A stretch of 64,000 bases of DNA from JAMOAW01 sp039908535 (GCA_039908535.1 JAMOAW010000004.1:4777-68776); one strand, 5' to 3'; numbered from the stretch's first letter, positions 7,914-18,383 are shown. The notes: generated by a model not told the origin, from the sequence alone. Made by a program: numbers and translations.

Positions 7914-9884
7914 ATGATCCATATCGAAAACGCTCAAAAGGCCTTTGGCGCCCAAATCATTCTGAATCAAGCCTCCGTGGCCATCCACCCTCGGGAAAAA
8001 ATTGGTCTGATCGGTCCAAATGGAGTCGGTAAAAGCACCGTTTTGCGCCTCATTGAAGGCTATATGGAACTGGATGGCGGCTCTATACGCCGTCGAGGTC
8101 ATATTCGCATCGGAAGTTTGGCTCAAGAGCTGGCCTCCTCCAATCGCACCATTCTCCAAGAAACCCTCTTTGGCGACCAGGAACTCATTCAACTGCGCCA
8201 AGAGCGAGAAACGCTTCAACATCTATTAGAACAAAAATCTCCCGAAGCTGAACAAAAACAAAGATTGACGCGCTGGGGCGAGGTGGAACATCGTTTACAA
8301 GAGATTGACTCCTATGACGCCGAAGCCCGCGCTGGAGCCATCCTTTTGGGCCTGGGATTTACTCCTGACGAACTCTCCCTAGCGGTCAGCTCCTTTTCCG
8401 GTGGTTGGCGGCAACGTCTGGCTTTGGCACAGTTGCTCTTTTCCCGCTCCGATCTCCTTTTACTCGATGAACCCACCAACCATTTGGACCTGGAATCGGT
8501 CGCTTGGTTAGAGGGATATTTGGCCAACCTGCCTGGCACTTTAATAATTGTTTCGCACCATCGCGCCTTTCTCAACCGGGTGACTGGCATCACCATTGAA
8601 TTGGAAAACGGCCTGCTTACCCGCTATGTCGGCTCTTTTGACCACTATATAGAAGAAAAGGCCACCCGTTTGGCAAGCCTCGAAAAAACCGCCATTGGTC
8701 AGCAACGCCGCCGGGATGAACTCGAACAATTTATCAACCGTTTCCGTGCCAAAGCCACCAAAGCCCGACAGGTCCAAAGTCGCATCAAACAACTCGACCG
8801 ACTCCCGCAAGTAGAGCGCGGGCAAACACACACCAAAACCGTGCGCTTTAAACTGCCAACCCCTACCTCCTGCGCCCAATTGGCTTTAACCACTCGACAT
8901 CTCACCATGCAGTTTGAAGAACATCTGGTTCTCGACAACGTCAACCTCACCATTCAACGTGGGGAAAAAGTGGGACTATTAGGGCCAAACGGAAGCGGAA
9001 AAACCACCCTATTAAAACTCCTCTCCACCACCCACCCCCCTTCGGAAGGCGATGTGATGGTTGGTTCAGGTGTTAAAATTGCCTACTTTGCCCAACACGC
9101 CATGGACGCCTTAAATCCCGATCAAACCATTTTGGATTCAGCCTCCCAGTCGGCTCAGCCAGGAACCCCACCCCAATTAATTCGCTCTTTACTCGGAGGA
9201 TTTTTATTTTCAGGGCAAGCGGTTTTTAAACAAATTTCGGTGTTATCCGGTGGCGAGCGGGCCAGATTGGCGTTGGCCCAACTTTTCCTCTCAGGAGCCA
9301 ATCTGTTACTTCTTGATGAACCCACCAACCATCTGGATATGGCCTCCAGAGAGGCCATGGCCGAAGCCCTAGAAGAGTATCCCGGCACCTTGATTTTGGT
9401 CTCTCACGATCGAGATCTTTTAGAGAGCGTCTGCACACGCTTTTTAGTAGTGGGACAAAAAAAAGCGATCCCTTTAGAGGTTTCCCTGGCCGAATATCTG
9501 GAAAAAGTCCTCTCAACACGAGAGAACAAAGACAACATAAAAGAAAAAAAATCAGCCAGCCTACGCCTAGATTCTCGACAAATGCGTCAACAACAGGCCC
9601 AAATTCGCAACGCCCTGCACAAAAAAACCCTCTCCATGCGCCAAAAAAATGCCCTCTTGGAAAAAAAAATCCAACAATTAGAAGCCGCCCAAAAACAACT
9701 CAACAATCAACTCAACAATCCAGACCTTTATGAAGAATCAAAAAAAGGCGCGCTACAAGAATTGTTAATAAACAACCAAAAAATTACTCAGGAGCTCAAA
9801 GAGGCCATGGAGCTATGGGAGGAGAATTCTTTGCTGATTGAAACCCACGAAGAAGAGGCGCGTTTGATGATGGAAAAACTTTAA
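7914..9884 (+). CDS. ABC-F family ATPase (Uup/YheS type)
   Basis: A 656-residue soluble protein with two fused ABC ATPase domains and no membrane segments. Domain 1 has GPNGVGKST, the signature FSGGWRQRLALA and LLLLDEPTNHLD. The linker (about residues 260-300) is rich in Arg/Lys as in ABC-F proteins. Domain 2 has GPNGSGKTT, LSGGERARLALA and a second LLLLDEPTNHLD. The last 110 residues are a Gln/Lys-rich coiled coil as in Uup and YheS. ABC-F proteins act on ribosomes or on nucleic-acid structures; the exact paralogue cannot be fixed by eye. The ATG is preceded by a modest GGAAT ribosome binding site. Confidence 0.92.
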   Translation: MIHIENAQKAFGAQIILNQASVAIHPREKIGLIGPNGVGKSTVLRLIEGYMELDGGSIRRRGHIRIGSLAQELASSNRTILQETLFGDQELIQLRQERETLQHLLEQKSPEAEQKQRLTRWGEVEHRLQEIDSYDAEARAGAILLGLGFTPDELSLAVSSFSGGWRQRLALAQLLFSRSDLLLLDEPTNHLDLESVAWLEGYLANLPGTLIIVSHHRAFLNRVTGITIELENGLLTRYVGSFDHYIEEKATRLASLEKTAIGQQRRRDELEQFINRFRAKATKARQVQSRIKQLDRLPQVERGQTHTKTVRFKLPTPTSCAQLALTTRHLTMQFEEHLVLDNVNLTIQRGEKVGLLGPNGSGKTTLLKLLSTTHPPSEGDVMVGSGVKIAYFAQHAMDALNPDQTILDSASQSAQPGTPPQLIRSLLGGFLFSGQAVFKQISVLSGGERARLALAQLFLSGANLLLLDEPTNHLDMASREAMAEALEEYPGTLILVSHDRDLLESVCTRFLVVGQKKAIPLEVSLAEYLEKVLSTRENKDNIKEKKSASLRLDSRQMRQQQAQIRNALHKKTLSMRQKNALLEKKIQQLEAAQKQLNNQLNNPDLYEESKKGALQELLINNQKITQELKEAMELWEENSLLIETHEEEARLMMEKL

Positions 9885-9927
9885 TATTTTGACTCAATCA
9901 GAAGGCATCTATTTAACATACTGAATC

Positions 9928-12822
9928 CTAAACTCTTTCTCTCTTTTTTTCTTTCATGACCTGTTCGCTATATCGTTCCAACACGTTGAACAATATCTTT
10001 TTACGAATCGGTTTAGATAAATATTCGTTAAACCCATTTTGCATATAATGTTGGGCCTCTTCGGCCATGGAATGGGCAGAGAGAGCAATGATAATCATTG
10101 GTTTTCTTTTTGTTTTGGACTCCCACTCTCGAATCTGTGCCGTGGCTTGTTGACCATCAACGATCGGCATTTCAATATCCATAAGCACCAAATCAAACTC
10201 TCCCTCTTTTGCCAATTGAACCCCATCTACGCCATCATTGGCCATGGTCAATTGGTGAGGGGTATCTTTTAAATAGATGTTAATCAAAAGACGATTTTCT
10301 TGCATATCTTCGACCAACAATATTTTTAAAGGATAAATCTCTTTGTTTGTCTCTTTAGATAAAGAAGGCGAAAAATTTTTTAAATCCGGCGGGGTGGTAG
10401 GATGCAGAGGTAGGATAAAAGAAAATTTACTCCCCTGACCATAAATGCTTTCTACCCAAATTTTGCCCCCCATCATCGTCAAAAGTCGTTTGGTCAAAGA
10501 AAGACCTAGACCAGTGCCACCATAACGCCTTGAAAGTCCAGAATCTGATTGGGTAAAATCTTGAAAAATAATCTCCAAATGCTCTGCCCGGATACCAGGA
10601 CCGCTATCAGAAATCTGACACAACATCATGGGTGGGGTATCATCACTTTGACCTATATCCACCACGACCCATCCCAATGTGGTAAATTTTAACGCATTGC
10701 CGATAATATTAATAAGACATTGACGCAAACGCTGAGCATCGGTAAGGATCCATTCTGGAAGGTTAGGGTCTATACGTAATTCCAAGAGTAACTCTTTTTG
10801 GCAAGCCAATACGTTAAGCAAATCCACGACCTCTTTACAGAGCTTTCCTACCTGTGTAGGCTCTGTAATGATTTCTAATTTTCCCGCTTCTATTTTGCTT
10901 AAATCAAGAATTTCATTGATCAATTGTAGCAGATTGGCACCAGCATTTTTCAACATGGTGAGATAATATTGATGTTCTTTATTGGTGATGGCTTCAAACA
11001 AAAGGTCACTCATTCCCAGAATAATATTCATGGGAGTTCGAATTTCATGACTCATGACCGCTAAAAAATCGCTTTTTGCCTGATTGGCCTTTTCAGCCTG
11101 CTCTTTAGCTTCTAACAAGGCGGTTTCAGCCTGTTGGCGTTTGGTGATATCGGTAAAAACCCATACCCGACCTTGGACACCTTCACTTTCTGGTAATGGC
11201 GCAGAATAACAATCAAAAACACGTCCATCATTAAAGAATAACATGTCGGAATCGGTTTTTTCGAATTGATAAAGCCTGCGCACCTTCTTGAGAAAAAGTT
11301 TTGGTTCTTTAATTTGAGAAAGAATACATCTGAGCAGCCGACTTCTCTTTTTTTCCAGCATAACTTCAGGGGGAATTTTCCACATGGTCATCAACCGGCT
11401 ATTGGCTCGCACAATCCTCCCCATTTTATCCAAAATCAGAATACCATCCAAAGTGGCTTCAAAGGTAGCGCGTAGCAGCTCTTCTGTCTTAAGCTTTTCA
11501 CGGCGATTTTCATACCCCACCATCAGTTGTGTACAGGCTGAAATCACCGGTTCGAGATAGGCCGTGATGGCAGAATCATATCCTTGCGGACGATTGGCTA
11601 ACCCCAATATACCGATGATTTTCTTTCCGTGTTTGACAGGCAATCCCAAAAAGGCGTTTAATGGAGGATGACCAGGGGGCAGACCACAGCTCCGAGAATC
11701 GGTGGATGGATCGTTGGCAATCACCGGAAACCCGGTGTGGAGAGGTTCGGCATACAAACCGCGCATTTTGCTAAAAGAAAATTCAATGCTCCTCTGTGTT
11801 CCAAAAAAGTCTTGATTGACTGAATCCCATTCCATAGTATTGATCGCCAGGGGCTTAAAAATCCGCTGCCCTTTTTCGCCTTCTTGGATGGCGGCGATAA
11901 ATCCAATATGGCTGTTGGTGAGCCTGAGAATCTCTACAAGTAAAGTTTCAAAGACCTTACCAAAATTGGAATCTTCAATGAATAGGCCTTGGATGCGGTT
12001 GATGCAACCCACTTGCAACTCCAAGCGATCCTTGGCATTGAAAAGTTCAATTTCAATACCCTTTTGTGCCGATATATCCTGAATGTGCGCAACAAAATGG
12101 AGCGCATTTCCCGCTTCGTCTCGAACCAAAGAAACGCAGATCCGCGCCCAGATAAGATGACCTTTTTTGTGTAAATAGCGTTTTTCCATCTGATAATTTG
12201 CAAGATTCCCAGCCAACATTTGCCGCACGTAAGCGCAATCAATCTCTAAATCATCGAAATGGGAGAAAAATTTAGAATTGCTCGCCAAAAGTTCCTCTTC
12301 TTCATAACCAACAATGGTACACAAGGCTTGGTTGACCTTAAGAAATTGGCCCTGCGGAGAGACTAAAGCCATGCCAATGGCCGAAGTCTCAAAAGCACCT
12401 CGAAAGTGAGCTTCACTGACTTTAAGTTCATTCAAGGTGATTGTTTTAGCAAGGTTGGCGGCTTCGGCGTTTATTTCAGCCAAACGGCGTTGTCGCACTT
12501 CGTGTTGCAAAGAACGCAAACGAAGCAAAACGATGGTCAACAGTAAAAAAAAGAGAGTGCCGACCATGGCGGCATATTTATAAATTGTTGCACTAGGCAC
12601 CACCTGAAACGGCACCTCCACCCCAACGGTTTGAGCATCGACCTTAACAAGATCAACACTAAAACCCTCCGCCTCCCTATTTTGATTGACCATGGTCAAG
12701 AGGGGATAAGCCTGTGCGCTGCCGATATGCAATTTTTTTTTCTGCTCAAAGCTTTCCGCATGGGCAAAGATTGGCATGAATATGCACAAAAGAACCATCC
12801 ACTTGTGCCATTGAAAATTCAT
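9928..12822 (-). CDS. hybrid sensor histidine kinase with truncated periplasmic domain
   Basis: A 964-residue membrane sensor. In order: signal peptide (1-22), a short periplasmic stretch resembling only the first lobe of a SBP_bac_3 domain (about 30-75, including GFSVDLVK), one membrane segment (84-101), PAS (135-255), GAF (275-430), PAS (445-560), HisKA with HEIRTP (His592), HATPase with NALKF, DSGPGI and GGTGLGLS, and a C-terminal receiver with LVEDM, phospho-acceptor Asp882 in LMDIEMP and Lys at SKP. It is likely co-transcribed with the kinase/receiver fusion gene 95 bases upstream, which suggests a signalling pair. The stimulus is unknown because the ligand domain is incomplete. Confidence 0.9.
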   Translation of the reverse strand: MNFQWHKWMVLLCIFMPIFAHAESFEQKKKLHIGSAQAYPLLTMVNQNREAEGFSVDLVKVDAQTVGVEVPFQVVPSATIYKYAAMVGTLFFLLLTIVLLRLRSLQHEVRQRRLAEINAEAANLAKTITLNELKVSEAHFRGAFETSAIGMALVSPQGQFLKVNQALCTIVGYEEEELLASNSKFFSHFDDLEIDCAYVRQMLAGNLANYQMEKRYLHKKGHLIWARICVSLVRDEAGNALHFVAHIQDISAQKGIEIELFNAKDRLELQVGCINRIQGLFIEDSNFGKVFETLLVEILRLTNSHIGFIAAIQEGEKGQRIFKPLAINTMEWDSVNQDFFGTQRSIEFSFSKMRGLYAEPLHTGFPVIANDPSTDSRSCGLPPGHPPLNAFLGLPVKHGKKIIGILGLANRPQGYDSAITAYLEPVISACTQLMVGYENRREKLKTEELLRATFEATLDGILILDKMGRIVRANSRLMTMWKIPPEVMLEKKRSRLLRCILSQIKEPKLFLKKVRRLYQFEKTDSDMLFFNDGRVFDCYSAPLPESEGVQGRVWVFTDITKRQQAETALLEAKEQAEKANQAKSDFLAVMSHEIRTPMNIILGMSDLLFEAITNKEHQYYLTMLKNAGANLLQLINEILDLSKIEAGKLEIITEPTQVGKLCKEVVDLLNVLACQKELLLELRIDPNLPEWILTDAQRLRQCLINIIGNALKFTTLGWVVVDIGQSDDTPPMMLCQISDSGPGIRAEHLEIIFQDFTQSDSGLSRRYGGTGLGLSLTKRLLTMMGGKIWVESIYGQGSKFSFILPLHPTTPPDLKNFSPSLSKETNKEIYPLKILLVEDMQENRLLINIYLKDTPHQLTMANDGVDGVQLAKEGEFDLVLMDIEMPIVDGQQATAQIREWESKTKRKPMIIIALSAHSMAEEAQHYMQNGFNEYLSKPIRKKILFNVLERYSEQVMKEKKRERV

Positions 12823-12917
12823 CTTGATTTACCCCTATCTAAAACAGCGGTCTAGGAGAGGATAACTTCTTCTTTCCATATCGCGAAGCTAAAATTTATT
12901 ATCTCCATCAAGATTTT

Positions 12918-14087
12918 TTACTTTCTTTTCATGATTTTATATCTGGACAACGCATGTTTGATTGAACGCAACAATATTTTTTTACTCACATGACCTTTCA
13001 CTAAATAGTCTTGCGCACCTTCGGCAACGGCTTGAATGGCTTGTTGATCGTCATCTCTACCGGTAAAAACAATGATAGGAATATCCAACCCTTTTTTGTT
13101 CAGCCTTACAAAGGTTTCGTCATATCCATGACTGTCGGTTAGATTGAGATCAAGCAGAATCAAATCAAATTTGGTTTGAAGCAGAAAGTTTTCCATCTCT
13201 TTGAACGAGGTGGCATGGGTTAATTTGAGCAATGGCGTTTTAAAAGCAGAGTCTGTTTGCTCCATAAAATTGTCCAACCACCCCTGAATGATGGAATAAA
13301 AGGCTATTTCATCTTCAACGATCAAAAAGTTCAGTTCCTCACTAAATGAGTTGAATATTGGTGTTGATTTTATGGCTTTTTCCTGTTGGATGGGTTCTAT
13401 CGAAGTTTTCTTCTCTGAAGAGAGATATCCCATTTTTTCCATAGCATAGACAATAATTTCGACGGCTTGCTGCGGATCGATTTTATCGGTGTTTAGGACG
13501 AGATCATAGTAGGTACGATTGTTGGAATATTTTTTATACAGCTCTTTGAGAAAAAGGGATCTCTCCTTTTCGACGGCAATCAATTTTTGTTTGGCTTCCG
13601 CGAGGCTAATCCCTTCGCGCTGCGCAACGCGTTGAATACAGATGTCCTGAGTACCTTCAATTTGCAACCGAAATACATTGGTCTGTTTGGCCAAAATCAA
13701 ACGCGCCCCGCGACCCACAATCACACCACCCGTTTTTGCAATGCCAAGAATTGTTTTAATGACATTTTTATAATAACCAGCCACCGATTGATCGGGTTTG
13801 AGAAACAAAGAATAAAGAAATGTGTCTAGTGCAGCCGGAAGTTTTTCATCCATCAGTGAGACTAATTTTTTAGTGGTTTTTGTTTTTCTAGCTAAATTAT
13901 CGATCATAGAGTGACCGTAACAATTTACTTGAAGCCTTTCTGCCAACAGTTCAGCAATTTTACCACCATTTGATCCAAAATTTCTGGAGACCGTCACGAC
14001 AATTGGTTGTTGATTTGCATGGGAGTGCAAAGATGTGGTGTAAACACCAGATTTAACAGCTCCAATAACTCCTGGAATAGTATCCAT
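12918..14087 (-). CDS. cytidylate-kinase-like domain fused to response-regulator receiver
   Basis: A 389-residue two-domain protein. Residues about 28-220 match the cytidylate kinase-like family (ISRxxGSxG-type nucleotide loop seen as VTVSRNFGSNGGKIAE, then GVIVGRGA, the arginine-containing RVAQREG and DLVLNT). Residues 252-385 are a receiver domain with acidic pocket EDE (258-260), phospho-acceptor Asp313 in LILLDLN, Thr342 in FTG and Lys364. The ATG at 14087 has TTGGAG upstream; the frame extends four codons further to a TTG. It precedes the hybrid kinase gene, its likely partner. The output could be phosphorylation-controlled nucleotide-kinase-like activity, but this is inference. Confidence 0.85.
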   Translation of the reverse strand: MDTIPGVIGAVKSGVYTTSLHSHANQQPIVVTVSRNFGSNGGKIAELLAERLQVNCYGHSMIDNLARKTKTTKKLVSLMDEKLPAALDTFLYSLFLKPDQSVAGYYKNVIKTILGIAKTGGVIVGRGARLILAKQTNVFRLQIEGTQDICIQRVAQREGISLAEAKQKLIAVEKERSLFLKELYKKYSNNRTYYDLVLNTDKIDPQQAVEIIVYAMEKMGYLSSEKKTSIEPIQQEKAIKSTPIFNSFSEELNFLIVEDEIAFYSIIQGWLDNFMEQTDSAFKTPLLKLTHATSFKEMENFLLQTKFDLILLDLNLTDSHGYDETFVRLNKKGLDIPIIVFTGRDDDQQAIQAVAEGAQDYLVKGHVSKKILLRSIKHALSRYKIMKRK

Positions 14088-14241
14088 ATCAATCTCCAAT
14101 TTAAGTTATATAAATATGCTAGAGGATGATTTGATAGATTCACTCTCAATTCAAATTATCAAATCCTTGTATTTTATATTATCAGATTATTATGCAATAT
14201 TTGCAAGATTTTTTTTGCAAATATTGTAATTTTTGCAATTT

Positions 14242-14463
14242 TTAAAATTTATTATAAAAACCAAGAAGATCCGACCAAATAGCAGCTCTCTTTGCTTGAT
14301 GAGACCACCCCTCATTTTCATAATAAAGGGGCACCCTATCGGAAAACCTTATCGGATTCGCTGCAAGCGACGTTTCTAATATTTTGGAGATTGTTTGATT
14401 TTTAATATTTTGAAAATTTTTGGCATCAACTAGGCGAGAATCGACCTCTTTTTGAGAAGCCAT
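14242..14463 (-). CDS. small hypothetical protein
   Basis: A 73-residue frame starting 20-30 bases after the rfbB stop on the same strand. It has no cysteine motif, no membrane segment and no recognised domain; it contains several Asn/Lys/Ser and ends in an aromatic WSDLLGFYNKF. No clear ribosome binding site precedes the ATG. Its position directly after rfbB could mean readthrough expression, or it may be a non-functional remnant. Confidence is low. Confidence 0.35.
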   Translation of the reverse strand: MASQKEVDSRLVDAKNFQNIKNQTISKILETSLAANPIRFSDRVPLYYENEGWSHQAKRAAIWSDLLGFYNKF

Positions 14464-14489
14464 AGACAATAGTCGAAATTAAAATCCGA

Positions 14490-15584
14490 TTATTTTATTG
14501 AAACATAAGAATTTTTATATTGTAATGCGATCCACTCTTGATAACTTCCATCCATAATATTTCGCCACCAAGCAGAATTTTCCAAATACCATGCGATCGT
14601 CTTTCTAATCCCTGTTTCAAAAGTTTCTTCAGGTTTAAACCCTAATTGATTTTCAATCTTAACCGCATCAATCGCATAACGAAAATCATGACCAGGTCGA
14701 TCTTTCACAAACGCAATCAATCTCTCCGAATTTTTTTTTTGTACATTAAAATTCGTCTCTTGGCGTTTTTCATCCATCAATCGACATAATAATTTGACAA
14801 TTTTAATGTTTTCCCATTCATTCTTCCCCCCTATATTATAAGTCTCTCCAACCATACCTTTGTCAAGAACAACTTCGATCCCTCGACAATGATCCTCTAC
14901 ATAGAGCCAATCCCGAATATTTTTCCCCTCACCATAAACAGGCAACGCTTTTTCATGCAATATATTTAACAATACCAAAGGAATTAATTTTTCAGGAAAT
15001 TGATAAGGTCCATAATTATTGGAACAATTGCTAATCGTTGTTGGCAACCCATAGGTATGATGATATGCCCGGACTAAATGATCCGAGGCCGCTTTACTGG
15101 CGGCATATGGGGAGTTGGGACGGTAGGGGGTGTTCTCTGTGAAAGGGGGATCCTCCGCGCCTAATGAACCATACACCTCATCCGTCGATACATGATGAAA
15201 ACGGTGCCTTGCGCCGATACTCTTTTCGTCCAACCAAATTTTTTTTGCCACTTTCAACAAAACATGCGTCCCAATAACATTCGTCTCTATAAAGGCATCC
15301 GGCCCTAGGATAGAACGATCCACATGGGATTCTGCGGCAAAATGAATTATCTTGTTAATATTTTCCGTGCGTATCAAACTCTCAACCAAGGATTGATCGC
15401 AAATATTTCCATGCACAAATCGATATTTTTTATTCTCTTGAACAGCACTCAAACTGGCCAGATTACCCGCATAGGTCAAGGCATCCAATACAACAACCCG
15501 ATCTTGGGGACGGTTCTTTAACCAATAACGGGTAAAATTAGAGCCGATAAAACCAGCTCCACCGGTCACTAACAGGTTATCCAT
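14490..15584 (-). CDS. rfbB: dTDP-glucose 4,6-dehydratase
   Basis: A 364-residue short-chain dehydrogenase/reductase that converts dTDP-glucose to dTDP-4-keto-6-deoxyglucose, the second step of dTDP-L-rhamnose synthesis. It shows the NAD-binding GGAGFIG near the N-terminus, FAAESHVDRS, STDEVYG and the catalytic YAASKAASDH. The C-terminal RPGHDFRYAID is typical of RfbB. The ATG at 15584 overlaps the last 8 bases of rfbD; the longer TTG-started frame is less likely. It is the last rhamnose gene of the rfbA-C-D-B cluster. Confidence 0.95.
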   Translation of the reverse strand: MDNLLVTGGAGFIGSNFTRYWLKNRPQDRVVVLDALTYAGNLASLSAVQENKKYRFVHGNICDQSLVESLIRTENINKIIHFAAESHVDRSILGPDAFIETNVIGTHVLLKVAKKIWLDEKSIGARHRFHHVSTDEVYGSLGAEDPPFTENTPYRPNSPYAASKAASDHLVRAYHHTYGLPTTISNCSNNYGPYQFPEKLIPLVLLNILHEKALPVYGEGKNIRDWLYVEDHCRGIEVVLDKGMVGETYNIGGKNEWENIKIVKLLCRLMDEKRQETNFNVQKKNSERLIAFVKDRPGHDFRYAIDAVKIENQLGFKPEETFETGIRKTIAWYLENSAWWRNIMDGSYQEWIALQYKNSYVSIK

Positions 15585-16455
15585 GTTGGTTTTTCTCAAC
15601 TCTCATAAGCATTTGACGTAAAGCCGCACGCCAATGGGAGGCACGACAATCTAAATGTCTCCAGGTCTCCGATTTATCCAAAACGCTATAATGCGGTCGA
15701 CGCGCCGGTAGAGGATATTCCACACTTTTTATGGCCTTAATCGGTTTTGGTTCCGAAAGAAGCCCCAAAAGCAAAGCCTCCTCCTGGATAGCTACCGCAA
15801 AATCATACCAACTCGCCACCCCCTCATCCGACCAATGCAAAATAGAGGGGAGCGCATCCTTCCCGGTAATTCGCCAAATCCCGCGCGCCAAACCGGCCGC
15901 CCAAGTGGGTGAACCAATTTGATCAATGACAATACCCAACTGATCCCGCTGCTGAAGCAGGCGCAAAATCGTCTTGACAAAATTTTGCCCATATTCTGAA
16001 TACACCCAAGAGGTGCGCACAATCACATAAGATAATTTTTCGGTCGCGGCAATCCGTTGCTCGCCTTGCCATTTACTGGCCCCATACACATTCAGCGGAT
16101 GAGCTACGGCCTCTGTCTCGTAAGGTTGTGAATTGTAACCATCAAAAATAAAATCGGTAGAAATATGAATCAAACGAATATTCCGTGTTGCAGCAACAGA
16201 AGCCAAATATCCAGCCCCTTGCGCATTCACCGCAAAGGCCCTCTCGACTTGAGATTCTGCTTGGTCCACCGCCGTATAAGCTGCAGCATTGATCAAAACA
16301 TCAGGGGCCACCTGACCCACAACCGTGCCCACCCTCTCTAGATCGGTGATATCCAATTCATCCCTGGATAATCCAGTGACCTGATACCCCTCTGGAACAG
16401 CGTGTAAAAGCTCGCACCCCAATTGCCCAGAAGCTCCAACGACAAGAACTTTCAT
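15577..16455 (-). CDS. rfbD: dTDP-4-dehydrorhamnose reductase
   Basis: A 292-residue NAD(P)-dependent reductase performing the final step to dTDP-L-rhamnose. Features seen are GASGQLG at the N-terminus, [22 protein letters not shown] and the catalytic YGASKWQGE, with [14 protein letters not shown] further on. It starts at an ATG overlapping the rfbC stop by four bases (ATGA) and its end overlaps rfbB, so the genes are translationally coupled. The length is normal. Confidence 0.95.
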   Translation of the reverse strand: MKVLVVGASGQLGCELLHAVPEGYQVTGLSRDELDITDLERVGTVVGQVAPDVLINAAAYTAVDQAESQVERAFAVNAQGAGYLASVAATRNIRLIHISTDFIFDGYNSQPYETEAVAHPLNVYGASKWQGEQRIAATEKLSYVIVRTSWVYSEYGQNFVKTILRLLQQRDQLGIVIDQIGSPTWAAGLARGIWRITGKDALPSILHWSDEGVASWYDFAVAIQEEALLLGLLSEPKPIKAIKSVEYPLPARRPHYSVLDKSETWRHLDCRASHWRAALRQMLMRVEKNQHG

Positions 16456-17006
16456 GGGTAAAAGTCAGCCCTTTGCAAAAATTGACCCTCACGATCCTTT
16501 TGACTCAATATCGGCCCGCTTCCAGATACTAAGGGCCAAGATATCCCTAAATCAGGATCATTCCAAACAATACAACGTTCCAACTGAGGCGCATAAAATT
16601 CGGTACAACTATACAATATCTCGGCAACCGGCGAAACAACATAAAAACCATGGGCAAAGCCGGGAGGAACCCAAAATATTTTTTTGTTTTCAGCAGACAA
16701 ATATGCCCCGACCCAACGACCAAAGGTACCAGATCCTCGGCGCAAATCCACCGCCACATCAAAAATTTCTCCTACAATCACTCGTAACAGCTTCCCCTGC
16801 GGCTTTTCAACTTGATAATGCAAACCACGCAAAACACCTTGCTTGGAGGAACTATGATTTTCTTGAACAAAATCAGCAGTTATCCCTCCTTGCAAAAAAT
16901 CACGCTGGCTCCAAGTCTCCATAAAAAAACCCCTGGAGTCCCCAAAAATTTGCGGCTCAATCAACACCACCTCGGGAATCACCATTGGATTAAATTTAAA
17001 AGGCAT
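16452..17006 (-). CDS. rfbC: dTDP-4-dehydrorhamnose 3,5-epimerase
   Basis: A 184-residue cupin-fold epimerase. Typical sequence includes [18 protein letters not shown] near the N-terminus, [19 protein letters not shown] with the catalytic His, and [12 protein letters not shown]. It acts between RfbB and RfbD in dTDP-L-rhamnose formation. A good ribosome binding site (GGAAGGATAACG) precedes the ATG. It sits 2 bases from rfbA and overlaps rfbD by four bases. Confidence 0.95.
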   Translation of the reverse strand: MPFKFNPMVIPEVVLIEPQIFGDSRGFFMETWSQRDFLQGGITADFVQENHSSSKQGVLRGLHYQVEKPQGKLLRVIVGEIFDVAVDLRRGSGTFGRWVGAYLSAENKKIFWVPPGFAHGFYVVSPVAEILYSCTEFYAPQLERCIVWNDPDLGISWPLVSGSGPILSQKDREGQFLQRADFYP

Positions 17007-17008
17007 CG

Positions 17009-17884
17009 TTATCCTTCCCTGATAATTCGCATGAGATATTCCCCATATCCACTCTTTAATAACGGAGCCGCTAGCCTCGCCATTTGATCGGCATCAATAT
17101 ACCCCATTCGATAAGCCACCTCTTCAGGGCAAGAGATCTTGAGACTCTGACGCTCTTCTATCGCCTTGATGAAACTCGACGCATCCGCTAAAGAGGCATA
17201 GGTACCGGTATCTAACCAAGCCGCGCCACGACCCAAACGTTCAACACGCAGATCACCCCTCTTTAAATAAACCTTATTCACATCGGTAATCTCCAACTCA
17301 CCACGAGCAGATGGTTGAATACCTTCGGCAATAGAGACCACTTCGTTATCGTAAAAATACAACCCTGTCACCGCATAATTCGATTTCGGCTTGACTGGCT
17401 TTTCCTCAATATCCAATACTTTTCCAGATTTATCAAAAGAGACAACGCCATAACGTTCTGGATCACGCACATAATAACCAAAAACTGTCGCCCCTTGCGT
17501 CTGTTGTGCAGCCTGTTTTAAAATACCAACCAAACCTTTACCGTAAAATATATTATCCCCCAAAATCAAACAAACTGGGCTCTTCCCAATAAAATTTTTA
17601 TCCAATAAAAAGGCTTGGGCCAAACCCGCAGGGCGTTCTTGAATCACATAACGAAATTCCAAACCCCATTGCGATCCGTCTCCCAAAAGTTCCTTAAAAG
17701 CAGTCTGATCTTTAGGGGTCGTTACAATCAATATCTCCCGGATGCCCGACAGCATCAAAATGGACAACGGATAATACACCATCGGCTTATCATAAACCGG
17801 CAATAGCTGCTTACTGACAGCTATTGTTAATGGGTAAAGCCGAGTTCCTGAACCTCCCGCTAAAATAATTCCTTTATAATTCAT
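17009..17884 (-). CDS. rfbA: glucose-1-phosphate thymidylyltransferase
   Basis: A 291-residue nucleotidyltransferase that makes dTDP-glucose from glucose-1-phosphate and dTTP. The nucleotide-binding signature [16 protein letters not shown] is at the N-terminus, followed by [17 protein letters not shown] and the C-terminal [12 protein letters not shown] region. It is first in the rfbA-C-D-B rhamnose operon, which supplies L-rhamnose for O-antigen or other surface glycans. About 150 A/T-rich bases upstream may hold the promoter; no convincing hexamer pair was placed. Confidence 0.95.
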   Translation of the reverse strand: MNYKGIILAGGSGTRLYPLTIAVSKQLLPVYDKPMVYYPLSILMLSGIREILIVTTPKDQTAFKELLGDGSQWGLEFRYVIQERPAGLAQAFLLDKNFIGKSPVCLILGDNIFYGKGLVGILKQAAQQTQGATVFGYYVRDPERYGVVSFDKSGKVLDIEEKPVKPKSNYAVTGLYFYDNEVVSIAEGIQPSARGELEITDVNKVYLKRGDLRVERLGRGAAWLDTGTYASLADASSFIKAIEERQSLKISCPEEVAYRMGYIDADQMARLAAPLLKSGYGEYLMRIIREG

Positions 17885-18037
17885 ATAAAAAACCCATTCT
17901 TAACCAAATTTAATCCATCAAATTTATAACGCTTCACAAAATAAACAGCACAAAAATAACCTGTCAACAAAAAGGTCCATCGGAATTAAAATTTTATAAG
18001 AGGAGTATAGCAGAAAGGATAGAATAAACAAAAAGAA

Positions 18038-18307
18038 TCATTCAAACTGAAAACCAAGACCATCGGCATCGACCCGAACAATTTGACAGCGAATATCAAT
18101 ACTCCGATCCCGTGTGTTCACCTGCACCCGACCAAAAGTGTGAAATAAATGCTCATGAATATATTTTTTCTCTATCTCCATAAAGAAACCCGACACGCTA
18201 AAATTGATCACATGTCCAGGAATCTTCTCCCCTGCGTCAGAAAAGAAAGTCGCGTTTCCTACATAATCCAATCGTACCGCCCGATGCTTCATTGTTTCAC
18301 CAGACAT
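18038..18307 (-). CDS. PilZ-like domain protein
   Basis: About 90 residues resembling a stand-alone PilZ domain, a fold that often binds cyclic di-GMP. The (D/N)xSxxG motif is visible as NFSVSGFF (about 50-57 of the frame) and the beta-strand pattern fits. The upstream Arg motif is not canonical: HRAVRLDY gives RxxR rather than RxxxR, so c-di-GMP binding is uncertain. Two in-frame ATG codons (18307, 18292) are possible starts and neither has a strong ribosome binding site. It lies downstream of a lipoprotein and sigma-54 regulator genes on the same strand. Confidence 0.65.
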   Translation of the reverse strand: MSGETMKHRAVRLDYVGNATFFSDAGEKIPGHVINFSVSGFFMEIEKKYIHEHLFHTFGRVQVNTRDRSIDIRCQIVRVDADGLGFQFE

Positions 18308-18383
18308 TTTTTTACAGCAGAAGCCACTTAAAATCTCCCACAATGGTCTATAGACTCAAACAAATGCCCTGCCAAAACACCCC

